A DNA stretch of 64,000 nucleotides from Helichrysum umbraculigerum. Taxonomy: Eukaryota; Streptophyta; Magnoliopsida; Asterales; Asteraceae. Positions 12,302-22,250 of this stretch are shown piece after piece. The number at the start of each line of letters is the position of its first letter. The stretch's first letter is position 1. The notes beneath the pieces were generated by a model. That model had not been told where the DNA came from. It did not search any database and was given only the letters and a program-made list of their open reading frames with translations. Made by a program: the position numbers and the translations under genes. Location: positions 151,713,259 to 151,777,258 of the forward strand of contig CATIUR010000003.1 of the NCBI GenBank assembly GCA_949592205.1. Direction: 5' to 3'.

Positions 12302-12537
12302 CACAGATGCAAGACGTAGCAGAAGAACATGGTGGCTACCTTCATGGACGAGACGGTTTAATAATCCATTTATATAGCCTTTTATTGTTTTATTACTTTT
12401 TTAAATAATTATTATTGTATTAAGTGGTTGGGATTTCCGTAAGTTTAAAATTGCAGCTTTGGACATTGACGATCTTCTATATCTCAAAGAGCATATGGAA
12501 GCAGAGGAGAATGCAGAATGCTTATGGTGAACACCTA
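12302..12537 (+). pseudogene. Captured exons of an unidentified host gene
   Basis: Two exon-like blocks join in frame: about 12308-12355 (ATGCAAGACG..., frame QDVAEEHGGYLHGRD, donor GGTTTA) and about 12457-12529 (acceptor ATTGCAG, frame ALDIDDLLYLKEHMEAEENA, donor TATGGTGAAC). The Glu-rich helix LKEHMEAEENAE looks like real protein. No further exon follows in frame, so this is a fragment carried by the Helitron. I cannot name the parent gene. Confidence 0.45.
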
Positions 12538-13178
12538 TGTGGTGGTATTAAGTTACCATCCCCTTTTTACTGTTTGTTATCTGTTTCTTGTGCAACAATC
12601 ATATGACCCCTCATTTACTTTGATTATCTATCCAATCTAACATTACATATTTTTCCGACCTGGATTTGGAGAGAATCGGTCGTCAAATTTACAAGACCTT
12701 GCAACACTCGATAAAAGCATATTGTATGTTGGACTAAAAATATAAGCAATTGGATGGTTTTTAAGGCCCATAAAACCTGATGCGAAGTCATTGTTAGTGA
12801 TCATTTTGCTATTATTTTTGGTTTCATATTGCAAATTTGCATTACAGATATTTCATCAAATAAATTACTTATGGGACATTAATCGACACGAAATTGATTG
12901 ATACTATCCATATATTCAAGGTACGTTTACCTGTCACCATGATGTGTTATCTTAAAAAAAAATTGCTTGATGCTACACAGATTTCAAGTTTTGCTTGATT
13001 TCTTTTATATGTTTTTGAATTATGTATCTTCTATTTTATGAAGCCAGAATTCTTGTGGAGGCTGGTTTCCAGGGGCTTGGCTGCTAGAACACATTTTTAT
13101 GATACAAACAAGGAAGTCAAGGTTAGTCCATCGGTTATTATAATCGGAGAGTTCAATTGATCTTTAGTGCATTTTCAG

Positions 13179-13320
13179 TTGTTAGTTCTTTTGATGTTGT
13201 TTCCGCTGCTGTTTCTACAATTATTAGAGCTTAAGCTAAACATTTCAAGGCTCTTAAGCAACACTTGGCTGTTATTCGTATCCAAACCTTTTTCGTGGCT
13301 TTTTGGTACATCAATTGGGT
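13179..13320 (+). pseudogene. IQD (IQ67-domain) calmodulin-binding protein fragment
   Basis: After an acceptor-like TTTTCAG the frame reads SSFDVVSAAVSTIIRA, a stop codon, then AKHFKALKQHLAVIRIQT. This follows the start of the IQ67 domain of plant IQD proteins, including the segment before the first IQ motif and the start of the motif itself (IRIQ). The motif continues only after a one-base frameshift near 13290 (FFRGFLVH in the shifted frame). IQD proteins bind calmodulin and link Ca2+ signals to microtubules. With a stop and a frameshift within 140 bp and no following exon, it is a dead captured fragment. Confidence 0.7.
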
Positions 13321-14780
13321 ATGCCCAATCTCAAAATTGTAAATTTCTTGTGTTTTTGAATAAATGTTTGCATGGGGTTTCATTCCCCTTTACCTAAAAA
13401 AATTTTCCATAAAAGAGTGGCTTTAATTATGTTTATGTTAGTGATTTGACTTGGGGATACATGCAAAGAAGCGTTAATGGTTACTAAAGAAGTTTTTATG
13501 TATTTTGATGGCGAGTTAGGAATATATGTTTTCAAGACATTACAGCATTCTGCCATTTGAGAGCGAGTTGAGAGGCTTTTAAACAAGTAAGCATTTTTAT
13601 ACCTCATTTGAAGCTTTCTCTAAAGCGTACATAGAGTTGTTAAACAAGCTTGAGTATGTTGGGTCTAATCTTGCTGATAACTGATATATCGCTTGAGGTT
13701 CTTCCATTTTTGGTTTGTATAGATGGTTAAATGGGTTGGTCAGGTGGGTTTTATAGGGTAAAGAATCAATTTTTGAAGACCGATTAAACGTGGTGGGTTC
13801 ACCGGTCTTTACAGCTTTGTCCATTTTCTTTTAGACTTTATTAGAAATAGTTTATTGAATATGATTACGAGAAACTATTCATTAAAACAACTATAGGATA
13901 TATTTTGCTAAAGCAGTTTAATATACTTTGGGTGACTTTTAGTCCGACCCATCTCCATTTTAGTTAATTTTTGTTGACCTTACAACTTTGACCCTCTATC
14001 AATAAAAAGATAACTTACTTTCATTTTCATATGAATGAGTTGAACTTGCCTCATCTGATGTTTTCTTTTTCCCATTTATGCAAATTATCTAGAGAAGTGA
14101 GATGTGATTATATTTTGAGTCCAATCTAACCCATGTGAATATAAATAGTTATTAAGAAAATGATATATTCAAATAAAGGTGACCTTTCCATTGATTTAGA
14201 TGTTTAATAGGTCAAGTCAGGTTATGTTACGTCACTTAATGGGTCGAACGGGTAAAAATGAAGTTAGTTAAACAAGAACGAGTCAAACAAGTTAAAAATT
14301 GGCTTAAAGTGTGAACCTCCTAAAATGAAATAGACTATAAGGAAGAATATGTTATCGATCTAAAATCGTATGTGACACAAACTTATTGTTTTAAACATAT
14401 GGACATAATGTGTTTATGGACATGCAGGATAACATTTTTCTGTATTTAATCTAAAATATACTCCGAAAATATTAGTGAAATATAGTAAAAAAGTGTTAGT
14501 AACAATATCTACTCGCCCTAAGAATGTGAATATGGTTATTCGAATACTCAAATCAAACATGAAGTATTAATGAATTTGTGGTTGTTTTTTGATAGAAAGT
14601 TAACATGAAATATTTATGAATATATTGGTTTTATACAACGATATATTGGTTCTGTACATACAATATCAATAGATAAGCATGTATTTTTTTAGTTAAAAAC
14701 ATGTTTGTAATGTCATCTGCAAAAAAAATTCAATTCTACACTAAAATAAAATTATGAAAGCAACTTTTTGTTTTAATTTC
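13321..14780. other. Helitron interior, 3' part
   Basis: No intact gene. Two short plus-strand open stretches with protein-like composition lie at about 13525-13590 and 13606-13680 (EAFSKAYIELLNKLEYVGSN, then stop); they may be further captured debris. GGGT/GACCC-rich repeats lie at about 13720-13810 and 13930-14290. Confidence 0.35.
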
Positions 14781-15345
14781 ATGTATTAGCCCGCAAATTT
14801 TACGGGTTATAATCTAGTTCCTTTTTATAATGTCCTCAATTTAATTGTCCATTTCCATAAATAGATAAGAATAATGAGATTAGGGATGGCAATGGGCGAG
14901 AAAAAACCCGCGACCCGTGGGTACCCGTCCATCGTGGGTGGGTAAACCCGTGAAATTTTTATCCATGGGTGGGTTATGGGTATGAACTTCTACCCGTTGG
15001 CGGGTCGTGGGCGGGTGATGGGTATGAACTTATACCCGCGGGTAAACCCGACCCGCGAACCTACAAAACACATTATAGATACCTACAAGTGGATTTGTAT
15101 AATTTATTGCATATCTATCTACCTATTCGATGTAAAGAAGCCATTGAATACTGTGTACACCTTCTAAAAATGACACATCGGATGGAATAGTGTGACACTG
15201 TTCAAACTTTTTCATTTGATATCTCTTCTTGGTTCCTGACCTTTTATCATAGTACACCTTTCTTCCCATTTTTCTCTTGGTTTTCTCTCTCAATATAAAA
15301 CCCACAATGGTTATATAGATCAAAAGAAACATAGCATAATTGATC

Positions 15346-15629
15346 ATGAAGACTCTCAAATTTGTAAGTATGTTTCTTGATTATGTGTAGTTATTTTCAT
15401 CATTTTGGTTGACAAATCGGGTTACAATGTTGTATTCTTGCTAATTATACTTTTTAAATACAGATTTTTCTTACGAGGAAGATGATGATGATGATATGCT
15501 CACCTTTTATCATGTTATTAGGTAAGCCATTTCTTATCTTGATTTAAGTTGAATTTCTTGCATCTTCATCTTCATCTTTGTTTTTCTCTTTTTCTAGGTG
15601 CAAGCAAACCCTTCATTTTTGATCTTTAA
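15346..15629 (+). CDS. Small spliced ORF, 35 aa, inside the hAT-like element
   Basis: Exons 15346-15363, 15464-15521 and 15598-15629 join in frame with canonical borders (TTTGTAAGT, ATACAG, AGGTAAGCC, TTTCTAG). The peptide starts MKTLKFIFLTRKMMMMICSP and ends GASKPFIFDL; the Met-rich centre is hydrophobic. The third exon continues one base past the stop to another good donor (GGTAATACC at 15631), and a fourth, non-coding exon could begin at 15824 after TTTTTCTCTTTAG. The splice-site quality suggests a real transcript, either a short peptide gene or a non-coding RNA captured by the transposon. I know no family for it and claim no function. Confidence 0.35.
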
Positions 15630-18096
15630 GGTAATACCTTTTCTTCTCCCCCTTTATATTCAGTAAAAAGTATGTTTTCATATTCTAAAGATGATTTTGA
15701 TGTTTTAATAATTTTTATAATTAACACTATATCTTTTGTTTCTTCTAAATTAAGTTTATTTTTATTATTTTCTTTTGTTTAAGTTGAAATGAATGAGAAC
15801 TAACATCATGTTTTTCTCTTTAGTTCTCAGATCAATGAGTTAAGAGACTTCTGAAGCGCTCAAATATACGTTTATGATTCAAGAGATAATTGTGAGTTAT
15901 GTTTTAGGGGTTTCATGTATGTTAGTGGTACTCGTATATAACTTAAACGGATCGGATGAATTTCATTTGTGTCTATTTTTTTTAAGAATCGACTCTGTGG
16001 AGCTAGATCAAAAGCTCCAACAAATATTCATGACTCGGTTTCAGTTACTATTAAGTTATAAATTTATTCAAATGTGGTTTGTGGTAATGACTTACAAAAA
16101 GAAGATAATAACTACTCCGTATTTAATAAAAACAAGATTTGGCAGATACATATTTCAAAAACATATATTTATTCTTCCAAACACTTTGTTAAAATCTGAT
16201 CACAAGTCTGTCTTTTATAACTTTCAAATATATCTACTTTAAATTAATTATTAACTTAGTTATCTAGGTATTTTAATCAATATTTTATCCTACGTATAAC
16301 TTCAAAATTTGGGTTAATGCATGATGCAAATGATGGAGGGGGAAGTGTAAATACAAGAAGTTTAAATATTTTTTAGTAATTAAGTTGATTATATTTAGGA
16401 TGGTAATCGTGAAATGTAAATTGCATGAAAGCAAATTAGTTTTATCTTTGTATTATTGTATAACTTCGAAATGTATTGTAAATATCAAATTAATTCAATT
16501 ATTAAAAAATTATTAAATGCATTATTACTCAATTAAGATTGAGAGTAGAGATATTTGCTAGATAGATAGTACTATAGACAATATCTTCTCTTCTATATAC
16601 GGAGTAGATATAGAAAGAAGATAAAAAGTAGGTATGCGAGTATGACAAAAGAAGGCTAGCTAACACTAGCAGTGGAGGCATGACTAAAGGGATGGCCGGA
16701 TGGGCATGTGCCAGGTAGTAGGTGGAGATGCACACAATGTCATCTAATCAAAGATTGTATATAATATATAATATATATTAATTAATTATATTGTAATGGG
16801 TATTTATATTATGTGATAAAAGTATCTTTTTATTTGTCAAATTTAATGTGATCAAAAAACATTGTTAAGAAAATCACATCCACTTTAAAACAACCGAAAA
16901 GTATCCCAAATGTATGTAATTCATAAAAATAAATTGTGTGTAGAAACATCAAAATGTCATATAAATCATATCAAAAACAAATGATAGATACATTATGTTG
17001 TTCTTCAGCAAAAGCAAAAGTGATATTCACAAGTTTATGTACATCCATCCCATTGTTTTACATCTTCCTATCACTCAGAGTACATGAAGCAATTAAGCAT
17101 GTCATAGTTGAGTAGTTGAATTTGAGGTTCTGTCTCTTCACTTTACTGACTTGTACTATGGAAGTATGGGGTATTACCCAATCACAACAATATATTTTCT
17201 TGTAAGGTACTGTATAAATTTAGTAATAGTATTCCTATTACAGTACTAAATATGATGATGATTGTGAATTGACCTTCGTTAACAAAATACTATAAGTTGT
17301 TTCAATTCATTTGACTCATCTTTGTTTTAAAATAAAAATACTTTTGTCATGCCCGTTTTGAGTGAAAGATAGAATTCAATTCAACTATAGTAGAACGATA
17401 GGAATTGTTGTTATTGCACACGTAATTTCCAATGAACATCGTATATATGAAGAAAAAAAAATCATGCTTGCATTTTCAATGAATCACTTACTTTTTCATC
17501 GTTATGGATTTTGGCTAATGTAAAAAACATGTTTTACGTTTATGTTATTTATAAAGCTACTATGCTCATAAGTACAGCTATCTCGACCATTAATTAGTTT
17601 TCGACTCATACTGTCTCAACCACACCATGTTTTAAAGTATTACACGGTCCTATAGATCCTCCTATCTTTCGACCTCTTTATATACACTTTTATATATATT
17701 GTGGATTTGCCTAATGACATGTTATGTGAATGGATGTTGATATTTTCACCGTGTATTTTGATAAATCCACTATAACTATGCATCACTTATCCGTAGTGTA
17801 CAAGTACTTAATGCACAGTAATGGAGAATTTATCAAAAATATATGGTGAAAATATCACTAGCCTATGCGAATGGTTACGTTTTACTACAATGCAAAATTG
17901 TTTTTGAAAATTAAAGACAGACTTTCATGTAAGTATAATGTATACCGATGTTTGCCTTTTATGTTCCAAACGTGCGTATAATTTATTTAGTAAAAAATTA
18001 TATGTTCATGTCACGCTGCAATGCTTGGGTGACTCGTTACTTATAAATATCATATTTATCTTATTATAATGTTTGATAATCATGTTAATCGTCGTG
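15630..18096. other. hAT interior, no supported gene
   Basis: AT-rich sequence with a 122-codon open frame at 15874-16242 that lacks protein-like composition. An imperfect inverted repeat of about 28 bp lies at 17736-17763 and 17829-17856 (GATATTTTCACC ... GGTGAAAATATC), with a spacer of about 65 bp, possibly a small MITE. Confidence 0.4.
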
Positions 18097-18130
18097 GGCT
18101 GTGCTATGCACAGCCTGCGAAATTACCTAG
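18097..18130 (+). other. Helitron 3' terminus within the hAT-like element
   Basis: A 7-bp stem GGCTGTG/CACAGCC (18097-18103, 18109-18115) is followed by TGCGAAATTAC and CTAG|T (18127-18131). The 5' end was not located; the Helitron presumably lies between about 15900 and 18130. Confidence 0.65.
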
Positions 18131-18747
18131 TATATGTATACATGATGGTTAATTTGAATTATATATAATAAAACTATTTCTATAGAGATTAAAAAATATA
18201 GTTTTCATGTTTCGAATAACAAACTTATCAAATGATCAAGAAAAAATTATCAAATAAATGGATGGTTATCGAACTATTAGTCCACATATCTTAAATTTTA
18301 ACAATTTACTTCGTTAAAATTACGATCCATTTATTTGAACATGTTTTAAAACATTTTTATACATGTAAATTATATAAAAATCATTTGATATTTTGATAAA
18401 ATGTTTATATTATTTAAAACCCGCGGGTTACCCACGACCCATGGGTACCCGCGGGTCATGGGTACGGGTGTAAAAATAAACCCGCTAGCGGGTGTTCGTG
18501 GGTTTGCGGGTCAAAAAACCCATCGCGGGCGGGTGATGGGTTTGGCATATTTGTACCCACGACCCGCGGGTGCCATCCCTAAATGAGATAAAGTTCATTT
18601 TTGCCCCTAATTTATATATGTAAGACAAAAAGGTAGGTAAAAAGTAAAGGGTAAAGTTGTCTTCTTACCAAAAAGTAAGAGAGATGGTGACGTTTTATTA
18701 AACTGCGTATTTTTTGTCTGGGAACAATAAAATTGGGACGGAGGGAG

Positions 18748-19195
18748 TATATTTTATTGTTTTATTATCAATTAATTTTTAATATGTTTACAATTTATAA
18801 ATGTTTTAGAAGTGTTAAGTGTACTTATTGCAAATTAATCTAGATCATTGATCTCTAATTAGGGAGCCTAATCAAGGGCTCAAAATTCTTAATGGTATTC
18901 TGTTATATATATATATATATATAGATATAAAAGATATATATTTGATAACTAAACTCTTCAAGAATAAACGAATCCTGAAGTCAACAAACTAGCAAGAAAC
19001 ATGCAAAATCTAATTTTTAACAATTTTGGCAACAAAAATATATAAGAGATTATTAAAAAAATAATCTCATACAATCCACAATTTAAGGAAAGCTTTTTAA
19101 ACTAGCTTGAAAAATAATTTTCATCTCCAAATGCATCATGCTACTATGCTAGTAACTCTAATATCTATCTATCTATCTATCTATATCTATATCTA
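18748..19195. other. Spacer with a shared repeat and simple sequence
   Basis: The block at about 18841-18905 (ATTAGGGAGCCTAATCAAGG) is a diverged copy of the one at 11531-11600, and in both cases it runs into an (AT)n tract. An (ATCT)n microsatellite lies at about 19162-19195. No gene is seen. Confidence 0.5.
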
Positions 19196-20294
19196 TCTAT
19201 ACTATATAAGAAGATCAATATGTACTAAAATTGTGACACCTCATACTCTAACATTTTTACATGTGTCCCAATATAATAAGAAATTAAAAAAAAAATCATG
19301 TTAGGTTATTTATTTTTTAAACCAATCTTTTTTAATTACAATTTTTATTTACTATTTATTCGTCATTTTTGCCAACAAAACTTATTCATTCTCTTTCGTA
19401 ATATGTCATATTACTCTTTCGACGTTATATATATTCGTTTGCAGTTTCTCTTGTAATTTGTCATATTACTCTTTCGACGTTATATATATTCGTTTGCAGT
19501 TTCTCTTCTTTAGTAGACACTTCAAATATCTCAATTTACACTTCTCTTTGTAACTACGAATAAAACAAAATATGTACACTTGAATTACTCAACTTTTTTG
19601 ATACGTTTACATATATTTTTATGTTACACCAGCAAATATTTAAATTTCATAATTTACATCACCTTTTGAACTGCGAAAAAAAAGCATTTTAGATTACTAC
19701 ATACTTAACTATTTTGAAGGGTACATCTTCTTTCGCATTTTTTAACAAACGTAAACACATTCTCATATATGTTACTTTTTTTTTTCAATTAGAATCTCTT
19801 GGATGTACATTAAAATTACATATTCTAAACATGTTAGTTCTTTAAACAATGACATTTAATTATCTTAAGAGAGTCAAATTTTTATATTTGATAAGAAAGC
19901 CAAAAGAAACGCTTACTTTATTTTTATTGGATGCTTAACTTGGTAGTAATGAGAAAGAAATTTCGATTTTATTTATTGTTATAGGTATCTTTAATTAATT
20001 TTTTTAAATGCAATTTTACTACCTATCCCACATATTATTTACACACACAATTACGTACATTGCATTCACCGAGGCTTGAACCCCCAACCTTTTGATTGAA
20101 GAGCTCCTCACATAATGCTAGGTCATACGCCCTTTGGTTTTAATTAATCTATTTATGTATAAAAGTTCTCATTTAATATCTACTTTTTTACTTGCTATAT
20201 CCACCCGTAATCTAATAACAACATTTTACGATCGTTAAAGAAATATATTTCATGTTGGTGGGGCCGTACGTAGGACGGCCTAATGTTTTACTAG
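19196..20294 (+). mobile_element. Short non-autonomous Helitron, about 1.1 kb
   Basis: The 5' end A|TCTATACTATATAAGAAG at 19195/19196 is a typical plant Helitron start. The 3' end has a GGCCGT/ACGGCC hairpin (about 20262-20280), then TAATGTTTTA and CTAG|T (20291-20295). The body is AT-rich without coding potential and includes a 55-bp tandem duplication (19398-19452, 19453-19507). Confidence 0.7.
20069..20133 (-). repeat. tRNA-related (SINE-like) fragment
   Basis: The minus strand reads a B-box-like GGTTCAAGCC preceded by GGTTGGG and, upstream, an A-box-like TAGCATTATGTG. This resembles the pol III promoter of a plant tRNA-derived SINE. It lies within the short Helitron. No tRNA cloverleaf could be drawn. 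Confidence 0.3.
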
Positions 20295-20753
20295 TACATA
20301 TACATATGCCGCATATATGGCAATTTATATAGATGTTGGCTGATATGCATATATATCAGTTTCATATCTATTTCTAACTCATTTAGGCGATGCTTATTTC
20401 TTTCTTTGAAAATGATCAATTATTTAAAATCTTATAAGTCATGTGCAAAGGAAAAGAGGATGAAAAGAAAACGATTAAAAATTTCATATCTTTTCCTGTG
20501 TTATTTAGATTATTATAAAATTGCTACAACTCACAACATATATGTTTTTCCGTTGGTCTTTTCACTTCCCAGGAATAGAACCATAACTCGATGATAACCT
20601 ATTCGTGAAATACTTCTTAATGGTGTTTATCCAAAGAGAACTTTATATAACGTGTTACTTTGTATTTTTCATGTGTTTTTCTAAGGACATGAACACGACA
20701 ACGTCCAATCCAGTCGATTTTTGAAAAATTTACTTATATTCATCTTATTACAA
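20287..20753. repeat. 467-bp direct duplication, copy 1
   Basis: This segment begins TTTACTAGTACATATAC and is repeated at 20891-21357 (offset 604 bp) with about three base differences seen by eye. It includes the last 8 bp of the preceding Helitron. A 62-codon ORF in both copies (20406 and 21010) differs by one residue but has no protein-like features. The minus strand has a B-box-like GGTTCTATTCC (about 20571-20581), so the unit may contain an old SINE. Confidence 0.85.
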
Positions 20754-20890
20754 CATTAAAATTAAACTTGACCTGGATATAATACTTGATGCACCCTACT
20801 CAAGGACATTGACAAACTGAAATACATGACATCATGAACACACTCTTGTGAGGATAACAGGACGCCAACCACTAGGCTATCTTGTGATGG
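20754..20890 (-). repeat. 137-bp spacer with A-box-like motif
   Basis: The minus strand carries TAGCCTAGTGG (about 20870-20881), a perfect match to the pol III A-box consensus, followed by tRNA-like sequence. It may be a SINE remnant lying between the two duplicated units. Confidence 0.3.
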
Positions 20891-21357
20891 TTTACTAGTA
20901 CATATACATATGCCGCATATATGGCAATTTATATAGATGTTGGCTGATATGCATATATATCAGTTTCATATCTATTTCTAACTCATTTAGGCGATGCTTA
21001 TTTCTTTCTTTGAAAATGATCAATTATTTAAAATCTTATAAGTCATGTGCAAAGGAAAAGAGGATGAAAAGAAAACGGTTAAAAATTTCATATCTTTTCC
21101 TGTGTTATTTAGATTATTATAAAATTGCTACAACTCACAACATATATGCTTTTCCATTGGTCTTTTCACTTCCCAGGAATAGAACCATAACTCGATGATA
21201 ACCTATTCGTGAAATACTTCTTAATGGTGTTTATCCAAAGAGAACTTTATATAACGTGTTACTTTGTATTTTTCATGTGTTTTTCTAAGGACATGAACAC
21301 GACAACGTCCAATCCAGTCGATTTTTGAAAAATTTACTTATATTCATCTTATTACAA
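20891..21357. repeat. 467-bp direct duplication, copy 2
   Basis: Near-identical to 20287-20753. Changes seen include ACGATTAAA to ACGGTTAAA and TTTTTCCGTTGG to CTTTTCCATTGG. The low divergence shows a recent event. Confidence 0.85.
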
Positions 21358-21450
21358 TTAATAGTACTTAACGATTCGCTCAAAGCCTCAAATGACAATG
21401 CAACTAAGCTTTGATTTATTTTTCTTATTTATGGATTATATTATTATATA

Positions 21451-21480
21451 CTAGCCTCTATACCCGTGTATTACACGGGG
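21451..21480 (-). other. Helitron-type 3' terminus
   Basis: The minus strand reads CCCCGTGTAATACACGGG, TATAGAGG, CTAG|T. The Helitron would extend to the right, towards the promoter of the SUD1-like gene; its 5' end was not found. Confidence 0.6.
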
Positions 21481-22004
21481 TTGGACGAAAACAAATAGAT
21501 TTTAAAAGTTGTTAATATGACGGATTAAATCTCATCAACGCATCATCAAATCAGATTGTGATATGATAATAATCCTAATGTATTACGAATACCTATTGTG
21601 ATAGGATAATAGTCGTGATGTATTACGAATACCTATTTGGATAAAGTTATCATAATTAAATTTTTTTATATTAATAAATAATTAATGATTTATGATGTCA
21701 CTAAATTCTATAATTTAGTTAAGTGGATAAAATTGAGTAATTATATTGGTTGATTAGATTTTTGATGACATAATCAATTGTTTCTTATAATTTAAGATTT
21801 ATAAGATTATTATTATTATTATTATTATATTATTATTATTATTATTATTAATTATTATATATATTATATTATATACTCCGTATTTCGTTTCATCGTATCC
21901 AAACCTTCCACGTACAAATCCCAACTTTACAGGGCACTACGGTCAAACCAACATTGACCGAAATAGGACAAAACCGTAAATAAGGAAATAGATAAGGGGG
22001 CAGA
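21481..22004. other. AT-rich region upstream of the E3 ligase gene
   Basis: It contains two 50-60 bp imperfect repeats (GATAATAATCCTAATGTATT / GATAATAGTCGTGATGTATT, about 21558-21640) and an (ATT)n/(TTA)n microsatellite at about 21797-21850. No gene is seen. Confidence 0.5.
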
Positions 22005-22250
22005 AATGCAAAATATATATAGAGAACCGGCACGGCACACACTTTCGCGTCCGATCTCCGTTGTCAACTTCCATTCAAAATCCCAACTAACCCTTCCTTC
22101 CTTCCACCCTCATCTCAACCAAAAATTGGCGCTTTCTAGATTCACAAAATTTTAAATTAGGGCACGGAGAAAAAAAAACACCTCAAAACCCTAACATCAA
22201 ATACACACACAATTTCATATACGTACATACTATCTGAATAATAATTGGAC
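22005..22250 (+). promoter_or_regulatory. Core promoter and 5'UTR of the SUD1-like gene
   Basis: A TATA-like ATATATATAG lies at about 22013-22022 and a CT-rich, CCTTCC-repeated leader follows. A telo-box AAACCCTAA sits at 22186-22194, an element common in 5' regions of housekeeping plant genes. The transcription start is inferred, not observed. Confidence 0.45.

Larger units (their letters stand above)
8785..14817. mobile_element. Helitron, about 6.0 kb, with captured gene fragments
   Basis: The plus strand reads A|TCTAGTTTACTAGG at 8784/8785 and ends with a hairpin (CCCG ... CGGG, 14790-14806) and CTAG|T at 14814-14817, as expected for a Helitron inserted between A and T. Joining the flanks rebuilds the Stowaway sequence (CATCTA|TTCCTTTTT), close to CATCTTTCCTTTTT in the intact copy at 28728. 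The left end also carries a CCCGCG ... CGCGGG hairpin and, read on the minus strand, ends CTAG|T (8797-8794), and the helicase remnant reads on the minus strand. The orientation is therefore ambiguous, or two Helitrons are merged. Cargo: helicase remnant 9353-9705, small spliced ORF 10541-10917, unidentified exons 12302-12537, IQD fragment 13179-13320. Confidence 0.75.
14881..18581. mobile_element. hAT-like transposon, 3.7 kb, with small-gene cargo
   Basis: The terminal inverted repeats TAGGGATGGCA (14881) and TGCCATCCCTA (ending 18581) are flanked by a perfect 8-bp duplication AATGAGAT (14873-14880 and 18582-18589), the hAT signature. Both ends have dense subterminal repeats built from CCCGCGGGT and ACCCGTGGGTA motifs (14900-15060 and 18417-18570), the usual binding sites of hAT transposases. 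I see no transposase (no zinc-finger BED or hATC-like ORF), so it is non-autonomous. It sits inside the Stowaway MITE and contains the spliced ORF at 15346 and a Helitron end at 18130. Confidence 0.9.
8756..18747. mobile_element. Stowaway MITE split by a Helitron and a hAT element
   Basis: The left end reads CTCCCTCCGTC at 8756 and the right end GACGGAGGGAG ending at 18747, both flanked by TA (8754-8755 and 18748-18749), which is the Stowaway (Tc1/mariner-derived) signature. With 8785-14817 (Helitron) and 14881-18581 plus one 8-bp duplication (hAT) removed, the MITE is 250 bp. Its right part (18670-18747) closely resembles the intact Stowaway at 28728-28924 (shared ATTAAACTG and GGACAATAA-like blocks), and its middle part (14818-14880) aligns to the same element. 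Confidence 0.85.

Noticed and set aside
15874..16242. 122-codon ORF within the hAT-like element
   Set aside because: Low-complexity AT-rich frame with no domain, no splice support and no codon bias; more likely chance.
20069..20890. tRNA genes suggested by A-box and B-box matches
   Set aside because: No acceptor stem or cloverleaf could be built; at best these are SINE or tRNA-like remnants.
20406..21198. Two near-identical 62-codon ORFs as a tandem gene pair
   Set aside because: The match extends well beyond the ORF on both sides because the whole 467 bp is duplicated; there is no other sign of coding.
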